From Rhodospirillales bacterium RIFCSPLOWO2_02_FULL_58_16 (lineage in GTDB: Bacteria > Pseudomonadota > Alphaproteobacteria > Rhodospirillales > 2-02-FULL-58-16): DNA of 58,408 bases. A model generated the notes under the pieces. The model was not told where the DNA came from. It saw nothing but the letters and a program-made list of their open reading frames with translations, and ran no database searches. The translations under genes and the position numbers were made by a program. Below are positions 1 to 8,604 of the stretch, in pieces; position 1 is the stretch's first letter, and every line of letters starts with the position of its first letter. The stretch lies in the NCBI GenBank assembly GCA_001830425.1, contig MIAA01000029.1:1-58408 (forward strand), given 5' to 3'.

Positions 1-82
1 TGAACAGGGCTTTGGCGGCATGATCAGCAACCGGAATACACCTTAACTTCGCCGCCGAACTGTCCAAACAAGTAGGACCACC

Positions 83-1399
83 TCAAGCCTTCAAACAGAT
101 GACGATAAAATCAGAGAGTGTGTCCCACATGGATTTCAGATGGTGGTCCGAAGGGTAGAAATTTTTGTGATGCACATACCCGTTAAGAGTATTGGCGGAC
201 AGAATCGGCTCGGCATTTTCGAACTTTTTTAAATCATCGTGGTACTTCTTATCAATGGTATCCGCCGAGTGCATGTGATTGAGCGCCTTCATGAACTTCT
301 TGGCGAGTTTGTCACCTAAGTTGACCGTAGTAACGGACTGGCGATCTATGTAGTTCCCCACTGCTAATTCCAGCAGCACACGAAAAAGAACGGCAATGGC
401 ATTATCATGTTCGCCAAATTTCAGATGGAATTTAAGCTCGTTCCATATGTCTATAGCCCGTTTGGTGTGGGACAGGGAAACTAGTCCATCACCATCTTCA
501 AGGCGAATTAGCGTCTTTCGGGTTTTCGGCTTGTTGAACGTGTTGTTAGGCAATATGCCTTCTGTAGATTTGGCTATGGGCTTCAAGGTCTTAAAGTTCT
601 TGTTCTTGGTGAGAGAATCCTCAGCAGTAGGCAGAATATCCTCAGTCTCTAGAAGGTCCAGGTATTCCTTCTTGCCTTTGTTGCTCCAGATATCTTCAAG
701 AACAATTTTTTTGTCGATCAAGTCTTTCACAATGCGGGACAAGGCCGCCATCACTTTGTTCTCATCATGCGTGAGTTCCACATGGCTTTTCGATATCGAA
801 ATCCCAACGCGGTTACGAAACGACTCTGACGACAGAAGACGATTAAGGTTAGATCGTGGAACCTTCGCGGACTGCCCAATATGGCCACCTTCCTTGAGCT
901 TATTCTCAATATCTTCGGCGACATTTACAGCCGTCTTCTTGCCGGTACGGCGGACGAAATTGGATTTGGCTTCCGCATCCCACTGGCTTTGGCCGACGCC
1001 GCTCTGCCCACCCGTATGGCGGCGATGGAGAATTTCGTCGATCTGATCCCGGTCCTTTTCGATCCGGCATGCGATTTTATCTGGAAACTCTCCCTGCCAT
1101 TGATCGCGCAGCCCCTGGAAGAACTCACGCCAATCTTCAGATGGGGCATGGTTTGGTTTATTCAAAAGCTTGAGGCAAGTGATCCGACGGTTACCGTCGT
1201 ACACGACGAACGTATCATTATTGTGATGAACCAGCGGCGGTTCATAAATTTTGCGCTCGCCAACAATATCCTTGGCTAGGTTTCGCATATGATCCGCCCG
1301 GTGAGTAAGAAGCCATTCGATAGCCGCAGATTCATCAACCAGTTCCCCGTGACGGTCATTAGCTTTGTTTATGAGTAAATCGTCCAACGCAACATTCAT
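83..1399 (-). CDS. ParB/Srx-like N-terminal domain protein, possible defence gene
   Basis: The N-terminal third carries a ParB-like motif, DGNRR at about residues 68–72, followed by a short helix (ITCLKLL); this is typical of the ParB/sulfiredoxin nuclease fold. The rest is unrecognised. The C-terminus is rich in His, Lys and Tyr (VHHKNFYP region), in a style common in accessory or defence proteins. A GTG start 30 bases upstream is possible, but AGGAGG lies 11 bases before the ATG at 1399, so that start is preferred. The gene stands alone, is visibly AT-richer than its neighbours and is followed by a repeat cluster, which suggests horizontal transfer. The molecular function is unknown; the ParB-like assignment is from motif only. 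Confidence 0.65.
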   Translation of the reverse strand: MNVALDDLLINKANDRHGELVDESAAIEWLLTHRADHMRNLAKDIVGERKIYEPPLVHHNNDTFVVYDGNRRITCLKLLNKPNHAPSEDWREFFQGLRDQWQGEFPDKIACRIEKDRDQIDEILHRRHTGGQSGVGQSQWDAEAKSNFVRRTGKKTAVNVAEDIENKLKEGGHIGQSAKVPRSNLNRLLSSESFRNRVGISISKSHVELTHDENKVMAALSRIVKDLIDKKIVLEDIWSNKGKKEYLDLLETEDILPTAEDSLTKNKNFKTLKPIAKSTEGILPNNTFNKPKTRKTLIRLEDGDGLVSLSHTKRAIDIWNELKFHLKFGEHDNAIAVLFRVLLELAVGNYIDRQSVTTVNLGDKLAKKFMKALNHMHSADTIDKKYHDDLKKFENAEPILSANTLNGYVHHKNFYPSDHHLKSMWDTLSDFIVICLKA

Positions 1400-1569
1400 T
1401 GACGAGATTGCCTCCTGACACGCTCTCACGCTTTTCTACAGCTATGAGAAGAGTTCCAATTCTTGATACCCGATGCGGACTGTGGGTAGATATGATTAAT
1501 CACAAATATCACAAAAGATGCAAGGAAGATGGAAAAATAAATAAACAGATCGACAACCTGTCCAACCAA

Positions 1570-1665
1570 AACCCCTCCTGACCTCCCCTTCGTAAGGGGA
1601 GGAATTCTTTCGAAGCGGCACCGGCGCTTTCCCCTCCTTACGAAGGAGGGGAGGTTGCTGCAAAT
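1570..1665. repeat. REP-like double hairpin (CCCCTCCTT family)
   Basis: Two near-identical palindromes occur here. The stem CCTCCCCTT/AAGGGGAGG spans 1582–1602 and the stem CCCCTCCTT/AAGGAGGGG spans 1631–1651. The same hairpins recur near 13.5, 13.8, 18.26, 22.46, 42.65 and 58.3 kb, nearly always between genes, so this is a dispersed intergenic repeat. Confidence 0.8.
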
Positions 1666-1840
1666 ACCCCTAACGCCCGGCGCGTTGACCGGAATAAGCA
1701 CTGTTTTATGAAACACAGAGGCTCAGAGGCTCAGAGACACAGAGAAAGATAGAAAGAAAAAGAAAAAGCAGGAAGAAAACTTTGCTTAATTTCTCTGTGC
1801 CTCTGTGATCAAAACGTACAGGCCGATAACTCCCTCTTCG
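1666..1840. repeat. CACAGAG-type dispersed repeat, copy A
   Basis: The stretch has purine-rich CAGAGGCTCAGAGG runs in its first half and CTCTGTGCCTCTGTG in its second, making a loose long inverted repeat. It matches 13616–13790 in inverted orientation almost end to end, including unique flanking words such as GGCCGATAAC and GCGCGTTGACCGG. No gene is visible between 1400 and 1892. Confidence 0.75.
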
Positions 1841-1892
1841 ATAAGGGGGAGGATTTTCTTCTCCCGATAGACGAAGCAGAGATGGCTGGAAA

Positions 1893-2780
1893 TCACCCGG
1901 CGAAGCGGTAGGTCAATATTTTATAAGCCAGTTTCGCCGCCAGGAAATCGCAGGAGTGGAGGCCGTCGATGGGGGCGAGTTCGCAAATATCGGCGCCGAC
2001 CACGTTCGCCGTCCGGCAAACGCCTCTGATGATCGGCAGCACGTCGTCCCACAACAAGCCGCCCGGCTCCGGCGTGCCGGTGGCGGGCATCAGGCTTGAG
2101 TCAAATCCGTCGAGGTCGAAGGTCAGGTAAACCGGGCGACCGGCAAGACTGGAAATGATCTCCTGAACATTCCATTCCCGGCGATCCTTCGCCCACCAGG
2201 TGTTGATGCGGCGGCGATTCTCATCAAGGTATGAAGCCTCGCCGGCCGATATGTTGCGGATGCCGACGGCGACCAGGGACAGGCCGGGATTGTCCAGGCA
2301 CCGCCTCATGGCGGCGGCGTGGGAATAGGGTTCGCCCTCATAACCGTCCCGCAGGTCGGCGTGGGCGTCGAACTGGAGGATGACGAGATCGTCATGGCGT
2401 TCGGCAAAGGGACGGATGGCCCCCGCCGTCAGGGAATGTTCGCCGCCGAGGACGAGGGGAAATTGATTATCGGCGAGGATTCCCTCGATGATCCCTTCCA
2501 ACTGAGCAAGCGCCGGGCGGATTCCTTCGGCGAGAGGAAAGGGGGCCATGGTTGCCGGCCGGAATTCGCGGCAAGGTTCGCGCCACAGTTCCTCGTCGAA
2601 TAATTCCACCTGATGCGAGGCACGGATAATCGCCTGCGGCCCCCGCGCCGTGCCGCCGCCGTAACTGACCGACCCTTCCAGGCCGAAGGGAACGACGGTC
2701 ACGCCCGGCTTGCCCTCGGCGGCTTTCGCATCTTCGTCGCGCAGGCCGAGGAAGCCGTTTTCCGGGGGAAGAAAATTCAT
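1893..2780 (-). CDS. speB: agmatinase / ureohydrolase-family protein
   Basis: Manganese-dependent ureohydrolase of 295 residues, the usual family length. All metal-binding motifs are present: GGEHS (His115), DAHAD (Asp138, His140, Asp142) and FDLDGFD (Asp222, Asp224). The family hydrolyses guanidino compounds to urea; agmatine to putrescine is the most likely reaction, but formiminoglutamase, guanidinobutyrase or arginase specificity cannot be excluded from sequence. The start codon overlaps the tyrS stop by one base (TAATG), so the two genes are probably translationally coupled although their functions are unrelated. Confidence 0.85.
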   Translation of the reverse strand: MNFLPPENGFLGLRDEDAKAAEGKPGVTVVPFGLEGSVSYGGGTARGPQAIIRASHQVELFDEELWREPCREFRPATMAPFPLAEGIRPALAQLEGIIEGILADNQFPLVLGGEHSLTAGAIRPFAERHDDLVILQFDAHADLRDGYEGEPYSHAAAMRRCLDNPGLSLVAVGIRNISAGEASYLDENRRRINTWWAKDRREWNVQEIISSLAGRPVYLTFDLDGFDSSLMPATGTPEPGGLLWDDVLPIIRGVCRTANVVGADICELAPIDGLHSCDFLAAKLAYKILTYRFAG

Positions 2781-4030
2781 TAAACCACCTTCACCAGGGC
2801 GTGGCGCTTCTTGCCGGCGGATAGTTTTACAATGCCGTTGACGGCGTCTTTTGTCGTCACTACCTGAGTTTCATCAGTTATGGCGATGTCGTTCAGGCGG
2901 GCGCCGCCGCCCCTGATCAGGCGTCTGGCCTCGCCGTTGGAGGCGCTGAGGCCGGCGCGTTTGAACAGGTCGAAGGCGTGGATGCCGGCCTCCAGCTCGA
3001 CCGGCGATGCCTTGATGGTGGGCAGATCGTCGCCCTGCGTTCCTTCCTCGAAGGTCTTGCGGGCGGTTTCCGCCGCCGCCGCCGCCGCTTCCTGGCCGTG
3101 GCACATGGCGACGGCATGGTCGGCCAGCACTTTTTTGGCCTCATTGATCTCGGCCCCCGGCAGCGCTTCCAGGCGGGCGATCTCGTCAAGCGGCAGTTCG
3201 GTGAACAGGCGCAGGAATCTGCCGACATCGGCGTCCTCGACATTGCGCCAGTACTGTCGATAGTCGTAGGGGCTGAGCATGTCGCCGTTCAGCCATACGG
3301 CGCCGTCCGCCGTCTTGCCCATCTTGGCCCCGGACGAGGCGGTCAGCAGCGTCGTGGTCAGCCCGTATAATTCAAAGCCGCCGGCGCGCCGACCCAGCTC
3401 GATGCCGTTGATTATGTTGCCCCACTGGTCCGAGCCGCCCATCTGCAGGACGCAATTATTGCGCCGCGCCAGCTCCAGAAAATCGTAGGCCTGGAGAATC
3501 ATGTAGTTGAATTCCAGGAAGGTCAACGGCTGCTCGCGCTCAAGGCGCGTCTTGACGCTGTCGAAGGTGAGCATGCGGTTGATGGTGAAGTGACGCCCCT
3601 GGTCGCGCAGGAAATCAATGTAGTTGAGCTTGTCCAGCCAGTCGGCGTTGTTAACCATGACGGCGTCCGTCGGCCCGTCGCCGAAGGCGAGGAAGCGGGA
3701 GAATACCTCCTTGATGCCGGCCATATTGGCGGCGATGTCGGCCTCGGTCAGCATCTTTCGCGACTCATCCTTGCCGGAAGGATCGCCGACCTTGGTGGTG
3801 CCGCCGCCCATCAGCACGATCGGCTTGTGGCCGGTCTGCTGAAGCGCCCTCAACAACATGATGGAGACCAGCGAACCGGCGTGCAGACTGGGCGCCGTGC
3901 AGTCAAAGCCGATATAGGCGGTAATGACGCCGTTCGTCGCCAGGGCGTCCACAGCCTCTATATCGGTGCATTGATGCAGATAGCCGCGCTCGACGGCGAC
4001 GCGGATAAAGTCGGAACGGGCAGCGGCCAT
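2780..4030 (-). CDS. tyrS: tyrosyl-tRNA synthetase
   Basis: Class I aminoacyl-tRNA synthetase of 416 residues that charges tRNA-Tyr in the cytoplasm. The HIGH-like motif reads HAGS (residues 50–53) in the Rossmann domain, the tyrosine/ATP-binding segment GGSDQWGN lies at about 198–205, and the KMSKS loop reads KMGKT (236–240). The last ~65 residues form an S4 RNA-binding domain ([13 protein letters not shown]) that contacts the tRNA. It is divergent from anmK with a 74-base gap that must hold both promoters, and is followed directly by speB with a one-base overlap. Confidence 0.97.
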   Translation of the reverse strand: MAAARSDFIRVAVERGYLHQCTDIEAVDALATNGVITAYIGFDCTAPSLHAGSLVSIMLLRALQQTGHKPIVLMGGGTTKVGDPSGKDESRKMLTEADIAANMAGIKEVFSRFLAFGDGPTDAVMVNNADWLDKLNYIDFLRDQGRHFTINRMLTFDSVKTRLEREQPLTFLEFNYMILQAYDFLELARRNNCVLQMGGSDQWGNIINGIELGRRAGGFELYGLTTTLLTASSGAKMGKTADGAVWLNGDMLSPYDYRQYWRNVEDADVGRFLRLFTELPLDEIARLEALPGAEINEAKKVLADHAVAMCHGQEAAAAAAETARKTFEEGTQGDDLPTIKASPVELEAGIHAFDLFKRAGLSASNGEARRLIRGGGARLNDIAITDETQVVTTKDAVNGIVKLSAGKKRHALVKVV

Positions 4031-4104
4031 ATCTCGTCCTTGCGGAAAGTATGTGTAATTATCACAATCATGCGCACCCTACAACGGCAGGACAGGACTG
4101 ATCA

Positions 4105-5142
4105 ATGAAGGCCTTGGGATTGATGAGCGGCACTTCGCTGGACGGCATCGACGCCGCCATCATCGACACCGACGGCGAGCGGGTGCTTTCCTTCGGCCCG
4201 GCGCTGACTATCCCCTACGCCGACGATTTCAGGGAGCGCCTTCGCAACGTGCTTGCGGGAGGCGAGTCGGCGATGGTGGAGCGGGAACTGACCCTGTTGC
4301 ACGCCGAGGCGGTGAAGCGGCTGCCCTATAAAGACGTTGAACTTGTCGGCTTTCACGGCCACACGGTGGAGCATCGGCCTGCTGACGGCGTTACTCGCCA
4401 GATCGGCGACGGCGCCTTGCTGGCCAAGGAAATCGGCATCCCGGCAGTCGGCGATTTCAGGAGTAACGACGTTGCCGCCGGGGGCGAAGGAGCGCCGCTG
4501 GCACCCCTGTTCCATGCCGCTTTGGCGCGGAATCTGGAAAAGCCGCTGGTCGTTCTTAATATCGGCGGCGTCGCCAACGTCACCTGGATGGGGACCGGCG
4601 GCGAGTTGTCGGCTTTTGACGCCGGCCCCGGCAACGCCCTGATTGACGACCGGCTGCTCAAGACTACCGGGCGACCGATGGACAAAGACGGCGCCTTGGC
4701 CCGCTCCGGCAAAACGGACGAGATGATCGTGGCCGGATTGTTGGCCCATCCCTACTTCAACAAGCCGCCGCCCAAATCTCTGGATCGCAATGACTTTAAC
4801 GCCGATGAAATTGCCCGTCTTTCCCCGGCGGACGGAGCGGCGACGCTGACCGCCTTCACGGTGCAAGCCATAGCCGCCGCCGTCAAACATCTGCCCGCGC
4901 CGCCGAAACGCTGGTTGGTTTGCGGCGGAGGCCGCCGCAATAAGTTCATGATGGACAGCCTGAACGAGGCGCTCGGCGGAAACGTCGAGGCGGTGGAAGC
5001 CGAAGGCTGGAACGGCGACGCCCTGGAAGCCCAGGCCTTCGCCTACCTTGCCGTCAGATCGCTGATGGGCCTCCCCTTGAGTCTCCCCGCCACCACCGGA
5101 GTCGGCAAGCCGACGACCGGCGGGGTATTGCATCGACCTTAA
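4105..5142 (+). CDS. anmK: anhydro-N-acetylmuramic acid kinase
   Basis: Kinase/hydrolase that converts 1,6-anhydro-MurNAc released during cell-wall turnover to MurNAc-6-phosphate, a cytoplasmic step in peptidoglycan recycling. The 345-residue protein opens with the ASKHA phosphate-binding signature LMSGTSLDGID (residues 6–16) and contains NIGGVANVTW and FDAGPGNALID, all diagnostic of the family. It is divergently transcribed from tyrS. The stop is followed within eight bases by a MITE-like repeat. Confidence 0.95.
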   Translation: MKALGLMSGTSLDGIDAAIIDTDGERVLSFGPALTIPYADDFRERLRNVLAGGESAMVERELTLLHAEAVKRLPYKDVELVGFHGHTVEHRPADGVTRQIGDGALLAKEIGIPAVGDFRSNDVAAGGEGAPLAPLFHAALARNLEKPLVVLNIGGVANVTWMGTGGELSAFDAGPGNALIDDRLLKTTGRPMDKDGALARSGKTDEMIVAGLLAHPYFNKPPPKSLDRNDFNADEIARLSPADGAATLTAFTVQAIAAAVKHLPAPPKRWLVCGGGRRNKFMMDSLNEALGGNVEAVEAEGWNGDALEAQAFAYLAVRSLMGLPLSLPATTGVGKPTTGGVLHRP

Positions 5143-5149
5143 CGGCGCG

Positions 5150-5369
5150 CTAGAGCGGTTTGCGATCAGATTGGATCATCTGCGTTACAAATTGCCGTCA
5201 TTGCGACCGTGAGAGCGTCAGCGACACGGGAAGCAATCCAGTGGCCGGTGGCGCTCTCTGGATTGCTTCGTCTTGCTTCGTCGCTCCGCTTCTCGCAATC
5301 CTCGCAAAGACGGTTAGGCGTGGCCCACAGCGGCCCTGAGCGATTGCAATCAATCCTGACGCTCTCTAG
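5150..5369. repeat. MITE-like element, copy 1
   Basis: About 220 bp bounded by CTAG at both ends. Its core (CATTGCGACCGTGAG… to …CTCGCAAAGACGG) is shared with 13203–13419 and 42401–42612. The right end carries the family terminus (CAATCCTGACGC in this strand). The left terminus is divergent (GAGCGGTTTGCGATC), so this copy is the least symmetric. Its terminal CTAG overlaps the TAG stop codon of the gene at 5366–6013. Confidence 0.8.
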
Positions 5370-6013
5370 GCCGCTATGTTGATGGCCTCGTCCAGGTAAT
5401 CGTCAATGTGTCCGCACAAGATGGGGAGATGGTCATTGAAGAAATGGTCGCCGTTCTTGATCACCCTGAAGTCGATAGTGATGTTTTTCTGAGATGACAT
5501 TTTGGCCACCAGCTTTTCTACGGACGACATGGGAATCACGTCGTCTTTGTCGCCGTGAATGATCATCCCCGAGGCCGGACACGGCGCCAGGAACGAAAAG
5601 TCATGAAGGCTGGCCGGAGGCGATACCGAAATGAAGCCGTTGATCTCGGGGCGACGCATCATCAACTGCATGCCGATCCAGGCGCCGAACGAAAAACCGG
5701 CGATCCAGCACAGCTTGGCGTTGGGATTATGGGCCTGCATCCAGTCCAGGGCCGAGGCGGCGTCGCTCATTTCGCCGTGGCCGCTGTCGAATTTTCCCTG
5801 GGAGCGGCCGACGCCGCGAAAGTTGAAGCGCAACGTCGAAAACCCCCGGCGCACGAAGGTCTGGTACAAGGAATAGATCACCTTGTTGTTCATGGTGCCG
5901 CCGTGCTGCGGGTGGGGATGCAACAAAAGAGCAATCGGCGCATTGGGCTTCTTTGAGTGACTGTATCGGCCCTCAAGGCGTCCGTCGGGACCGTTAAAAA
6001 TAATTTCAGGCAT
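5366..6013 (-). CDS. alpha/beta hydrolase
   Basis: Cytosolic 215-residue hydrolase of the dienelactone hydrolase/YpfH-like size class. It has a nucleophile elbow GFSFG (Ser108), an HPHPQHGG oxyanion-region segment near residues 32–39, a likely acid Asp in HGDKDD (about 156–158) and His190 in NGDHFF, so the catalytic triad is complete. No signal peptide is seen. The substrate is unknown; conserved relatives are annotated only as alpha/beta hydrolases. The stop codon TAG lies inside the CTAG terminus of the adjacent repeat, so the repeat may have set the present C-terminus. Confidence 0.85.
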   Translation of the reverse strand: MPEIIFNGPDGRLEGRYSHSKKPNAPIALLLHPHPQHGGTMNNKVIYSLYQTFVRRGFSTLRFNFRGVGRSQGKFDSGHGEMSDAASALDWMQAHNPNAKLCWIAGFSFGAWIGMQLMMRRPEINGFISVSPPASLHDFSFLAPCPASGMIIHGDKDDVIPMSSVEKLVAKMSSQKNITIDFRVIKNGDHFFNDHLPILCGHIDDYLDEAINIAA

Positions 6014-6126
6014 GTTTCTCCAAGGTATTCATTCTGGTTTTCGGGCGGAAAAAGCTTTCGGAAGCGGGCAAACCCGACTAATCAACTCAGGGATTTTAAA
6101 CTGCGCAGAACGAAGGGCATCCGTGA

Positions 6127-6159
6127 AAGCTTGACTAAAATAGTCGGATATATTATATT
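6127..6159 (+). promoter_or_regulatory. cysE–isc operon promoter with IscR type 1-like operator
   Basis: A −35 TTGACT (6131–6136) and −10 TATATT (6154–6159) are separated by exactly 17 bp. Overlapping the −35 is the palindrome GACTAAAATAGTC (6133–6145) followed by GGATAT. The known enterobacterial IscR type 1 core is GACTRWWWYAGTC, which this matches at every position; the flanking half-sites match partly. IscR is encoded two genes downstream, so autoregulation by [2Fe-2S]-IscR is the natural inference. Confidence 0.75.
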
Positions 6160-6255
6160 CAAACAGACCTGCAAGACATTCACGCCCGACCCCGTAAAGG
6201 GACGGGCGCATATGGCGAAAACTCTCAAGCATGTCCATAAGATAGAGTAGGGCCG

Positions 6256-7011
6256 ATGTTTTTCAAGAGATTTAAAGAAGATATAGATTCCTTTATGGCC
6301 CGCGACCCGGCGGCGCGGACGCGCATGGAGGTGTTTTTATGCTATCCCGGCCTGCATTCCATGATGCTGTACTATCTGAGCAACGCCTTGTGGTTGCGCG
6401 GATGGCGGCTGTCGGGGCGGATGATTTCCCAGTTCGGCCGGATGTTGACCGGAATCGAGATTCATCCCGGAGCGCGCATCGGCAAACATTTGTTTATTGA
6501 TCACGGCGCCGGGGTGGTTATCGGGGAAACTTCGGATATCGGCGATGATGTCACTATCTATCAGGGAGTGACTCTCGGCGGCATCTCGCCGGCGGTGGAT
6601 TCCAGAACTCAGGTTGATAAAAAGCGCCATCCGACGCTCGGCAACGGCGTCATTATCGGTTCCGGCGCCCAGATTCTAGGCCCCATTCTTATCGGCGAGG
6701 GCGCCCGCATCGGCGCCAACTCCGTTGTTCACAAAGACATACCGCCGGGGGCGACGGCGGTAGGCATCCCGGCCCGCATAGTTATGCCCCGCGACAAAAA
6801 CAAGCCGAAGGAATTCGTCGCTTACGGCGAACCGGTCGAGGGCTGCCCCGATCCGGTGCTACAGGTTATTGAAACCCTGCAAAGCCGGGTGGCGACGCTG
6901 ATGAAGCGCGTTGATGAACTGGGAAAAGACGGCCCGAAGGGCAAAAAACCTCAACGCCCTAAAAGCAGCCGCAAAAAATCTTCCGTCGTTATCCCCGGCG
7001 GCAACCCATGA
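6256..7011 (+). CDS. cysE: serine O-acetyltransferase
   Basis: Makes O-acetylserine from serine and acetyl-CoA, the carbon skeleton for cysteine. Of 251 residues, the first ~60 form the helical SAT N-terminal domain, followed by a left-handed hexapeptide-repeat beta-helix (roughly 70–160) with the catalytic HGAGVVIGE segment and IYQGVTLGG. The last ~50 residues are a Lys/Arg/Pro/Ser-rich extension ([16 protein letters not shown]) that is not needed for the fold. It is the first gene after the IscR-type promoter and only 19 bases precede iscR, so cysteine supply and Fe–S assembly appear to be co-transcribed. Confidence 0.95.
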   Translation: MFFKRFKEDIDSFMARDPAARTRMEVFLCYPGLHSMMLYYLSNALWLRGWRLSGRMISQFGRMLTGIEIHPGARIGKHLFIDHGAGVVIGETSDIGDDVTIYQGVTLGGISPAVDSRTQVDKKRHPTLGNGVIIGSGAQILGPILIGEGARIGANSVVHKDIPPGATAVGIPARIVMPRDKNKPKEFVAYGEPVEGCPDPVLQVIETLQSRVATLMKRVDELGKDGPKGKKPQRPKSSRKKSSVVIPGGNP

Positions 7012-7030
7012 TTGATGAAGGAGACGGTAA

Positions 7031-7504
7031 GTGAGACTTAGCACCAAAGGACGCTACGCCGTTATGGCCATGGCCGATCTGGCTTTTCATTCTTCAGACA
7101 AACCGGTCACCCTTGCCGAAGTCGCGGAACGCCAGGCGATATCCCTTTCCTATCTTGAACAGTTGTTCGGCAAGCTGAGAAGAGGCGGTCTGGTGAAAAG
7201 CGTACGCGGTCCGGGCGGCGGATATATGCTGTCGCGTGAAGCTGCCGATACAAGGATTTCCGACATCGTTCTGGCGGTGGACGAGCCGATCAAGACGACC
7301 CGCTGCCGGGACGGCGACGTCGCCGGTTGTCAAGCCGACAAAAGCCGGTGTCTGACCCATGATTTGTGGCAGGAACTGGGCAACCAGATATATCTGTATC
7401 TCAACTCCGTTTCCCTTGCCGACATTTGCGAGCACCGGGTGCTGGGCACCAGCGGTCTGCTCTTCCGCGACAGCCGGTCCGAGCCGATGGCGGCGGTGCA
7501 GTAA
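7031..7504 (+). CDS. iscR: Rrf2-family Fe–S regulator IscR
   Basis: DNA-binding regulator of Fe–S biogenesis, 157 residues. The N-terminal winged helix opens LSTKGRYAVMAM. Cluster ligands are Cys92, Cys100, Cys107 and probably His110 (RCLTH), with spacing slightly wider than the E. coli C92/C98/C104/H107. Translation starts at GTG with GGAG upstream; no ATG precedes the conserved N-terminus. It lies between cysE and the desulfurases in one operon, and a matching operator overlaps the promoter at 6127–6159, so it most likely represses its own transcript when clusters are abundant. Confidence 0.93.
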   Translation: MRLSTKGRYAVMAMADLAFHSSDKPVTLAEVAERQAISLSYLEQLFGKLRRGGLVKSVRGPGGGYMLSREAADTRISDIVLAVDEPIKTTRCRDGDVAGCQADKSRCLTHDLWQELGNQIYLYLNSVSLADICEHRVLGTSGLLFRDSRSEPMAAVQ

Positions 7505-7515
7505 AGCGGGCTTAC

Positions 7516-8604
7516 ATGAAGAATAACGCTGTTTACCTGGATTATAACGCTACGGCGCCGGTCAGGCCGGCGGCGGCTTCGGCGGTGGCCGAGGCGATGG
7601 CCATGATCGGAAATCCTTCATCGACGCACAGCTTCGGACGCGCCGTGCGCAAGGCCGTCGAACAGGCCCGCGAGCGTGTCGCCGCTCTTGTCAACGCTCC
7701 GACCGGCGTTATTGTATTCACCGGCGGCGGAACCGAGGCCAATAATCTGGCCTTGAGAGGATGTGGAAGGCGCGCCCTGGTTTCCGCCGTCGAGCATGAT
7801 TCCGTGCTGTCGGCGGTCCCCGATCCCATCCTTATTCCGGTTGACGGTGACGGTCTGGTCGATCTTGAAGCTTTGAAAGCCTTGCTGGCCGGCGAAGCGC
7901 CCGCCGTGGCGTCGGTGATGCTGGCCAACAACGAGACCGGCGTAGTGCAGCCGATTGCCGCCATTGCCGAGTTGGCGCACCGCTTCGGCGCTCTAATCCA
8001 TTGTGACGCCGTGCAGGCGGCGGGCAAGATTCCCGTAGACATGGCGGCTCTCGGCGTCGATATGCTTTCGATCTCGGCCCATAAGATCGGCGGGCCGCCG
8101 GGCGTCGGCGCCTTGGCCGTCCTTGACCATGTAGCGTTGAAGGCTGTCGCCAGGGGCGGCGGGCAAGAGCGCGGCCTCAGGGGAGGCACCCTGAACGCGC
8201 CGGGCATCATCGGTTTCGGCGTCGCCGCCGACCTCGCCGGCGAGGGACTGAACGCTTTTGCCGGCCTGTCGGGATTGCGCGACGATCTTGAGCGCGAGAT
8301 TATCAGAATGGCGCCCGGAGTTAAAATCTTCGGCGCCGGAGCGCGACGCCTTCCCAACACCAGTTATTTCTCAAGGCCGGGGCGGAGCAACGACACGCAG
8401 GTAATCAATCTTGATCTGGCGGGGGTGGCGATCAGCGCCGGCTCCGCCTGCTCTTCGGGAAAGGTCAAGGCGAGCCATGTTTTGACGGCCATGGGCGTCG
8501 ATGGCGAACTGGCGTCCGGCGCGATCAGGGTAAGTCTGGGCTGGACCAGCACCGCAGACCATGTAAAACGCTTCCTGGCGGCATGGAACAGGAGGGCGGC
8601 ATGA
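7516..8604 (+). CDS. NifS/IscS-like cysteine desulfurase (first of two)
   Basis: PLP-dependent class V aminotransferase fold, 362 residues. The key residues are intact: His94 (VEHDS), Asp164 (HCDAVQAAG), the PLP lysine Lys190 (SAHKIGG) and the persulfide cysteine Cys312 in SAGSACSSG. It is shorter and clearly divergent from the IscS encoded next, so it is a paralogue and not a duplicated copy. It may supply sulfur to another acceptor or work with IscS. The start was placed at the ATG giving the conserved YLDYNAT N-terminus. Its stop overlaps the iscS start (ATGA). Rickettsia isc operons also carry two desulfurase genes in tandem. Confidence 0.9.
   Translation: MKNNAVYLDYNATAPVRPAAASAVAEAMAMIGNPSSTHSFGRAVRKAVEQARERVAALVNAPTGVIVFTGGGTEANNLALRGCGRRALVSAVEHDSVLSAVPDPILIPVDGDGLVDLEALKALLAGEAPAVASVMLANNETGVVQPIAAIAELAHRFGALIHCDAVQAAGKIPVDMAALGVDMLSISAHKIGGPPGVGALAVLDHVALKAVARGGGQERGLRGGTLNAPGIIGFGVAADLAGEGLNAFAGLSGLRDDLEREIIRMAPGVKIFGAGARRLPNTSYFSRPGRSNDTQVINLDLAGVAISAGSACSSGKVKASHVLTAMGVDGELASGAIRVSLGWTSTADHVKRFLAAWNRRAA

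Noticed and set aside
1710-1810. Tandem CAGAGGCTCAGAGG units as a possible CRISPR-like array
   Set aside because: The units are short, imperfect and without regular spacers; the same block recurs as a dispersed repeat elsewhere in the window.
4102-5133. Minus-strand frame covering all of anmK
   Set aside because: Shadow of a well-conserved kinase gene in high-GC DNA.
6211-6249. Twelve-codon frame just before cysE as a regulatory leader peptide
   Set aside because: No ribosome site precedes it and it has no Cys or Ser run that would support attenuation; kept only as a remark in the IscR finding.
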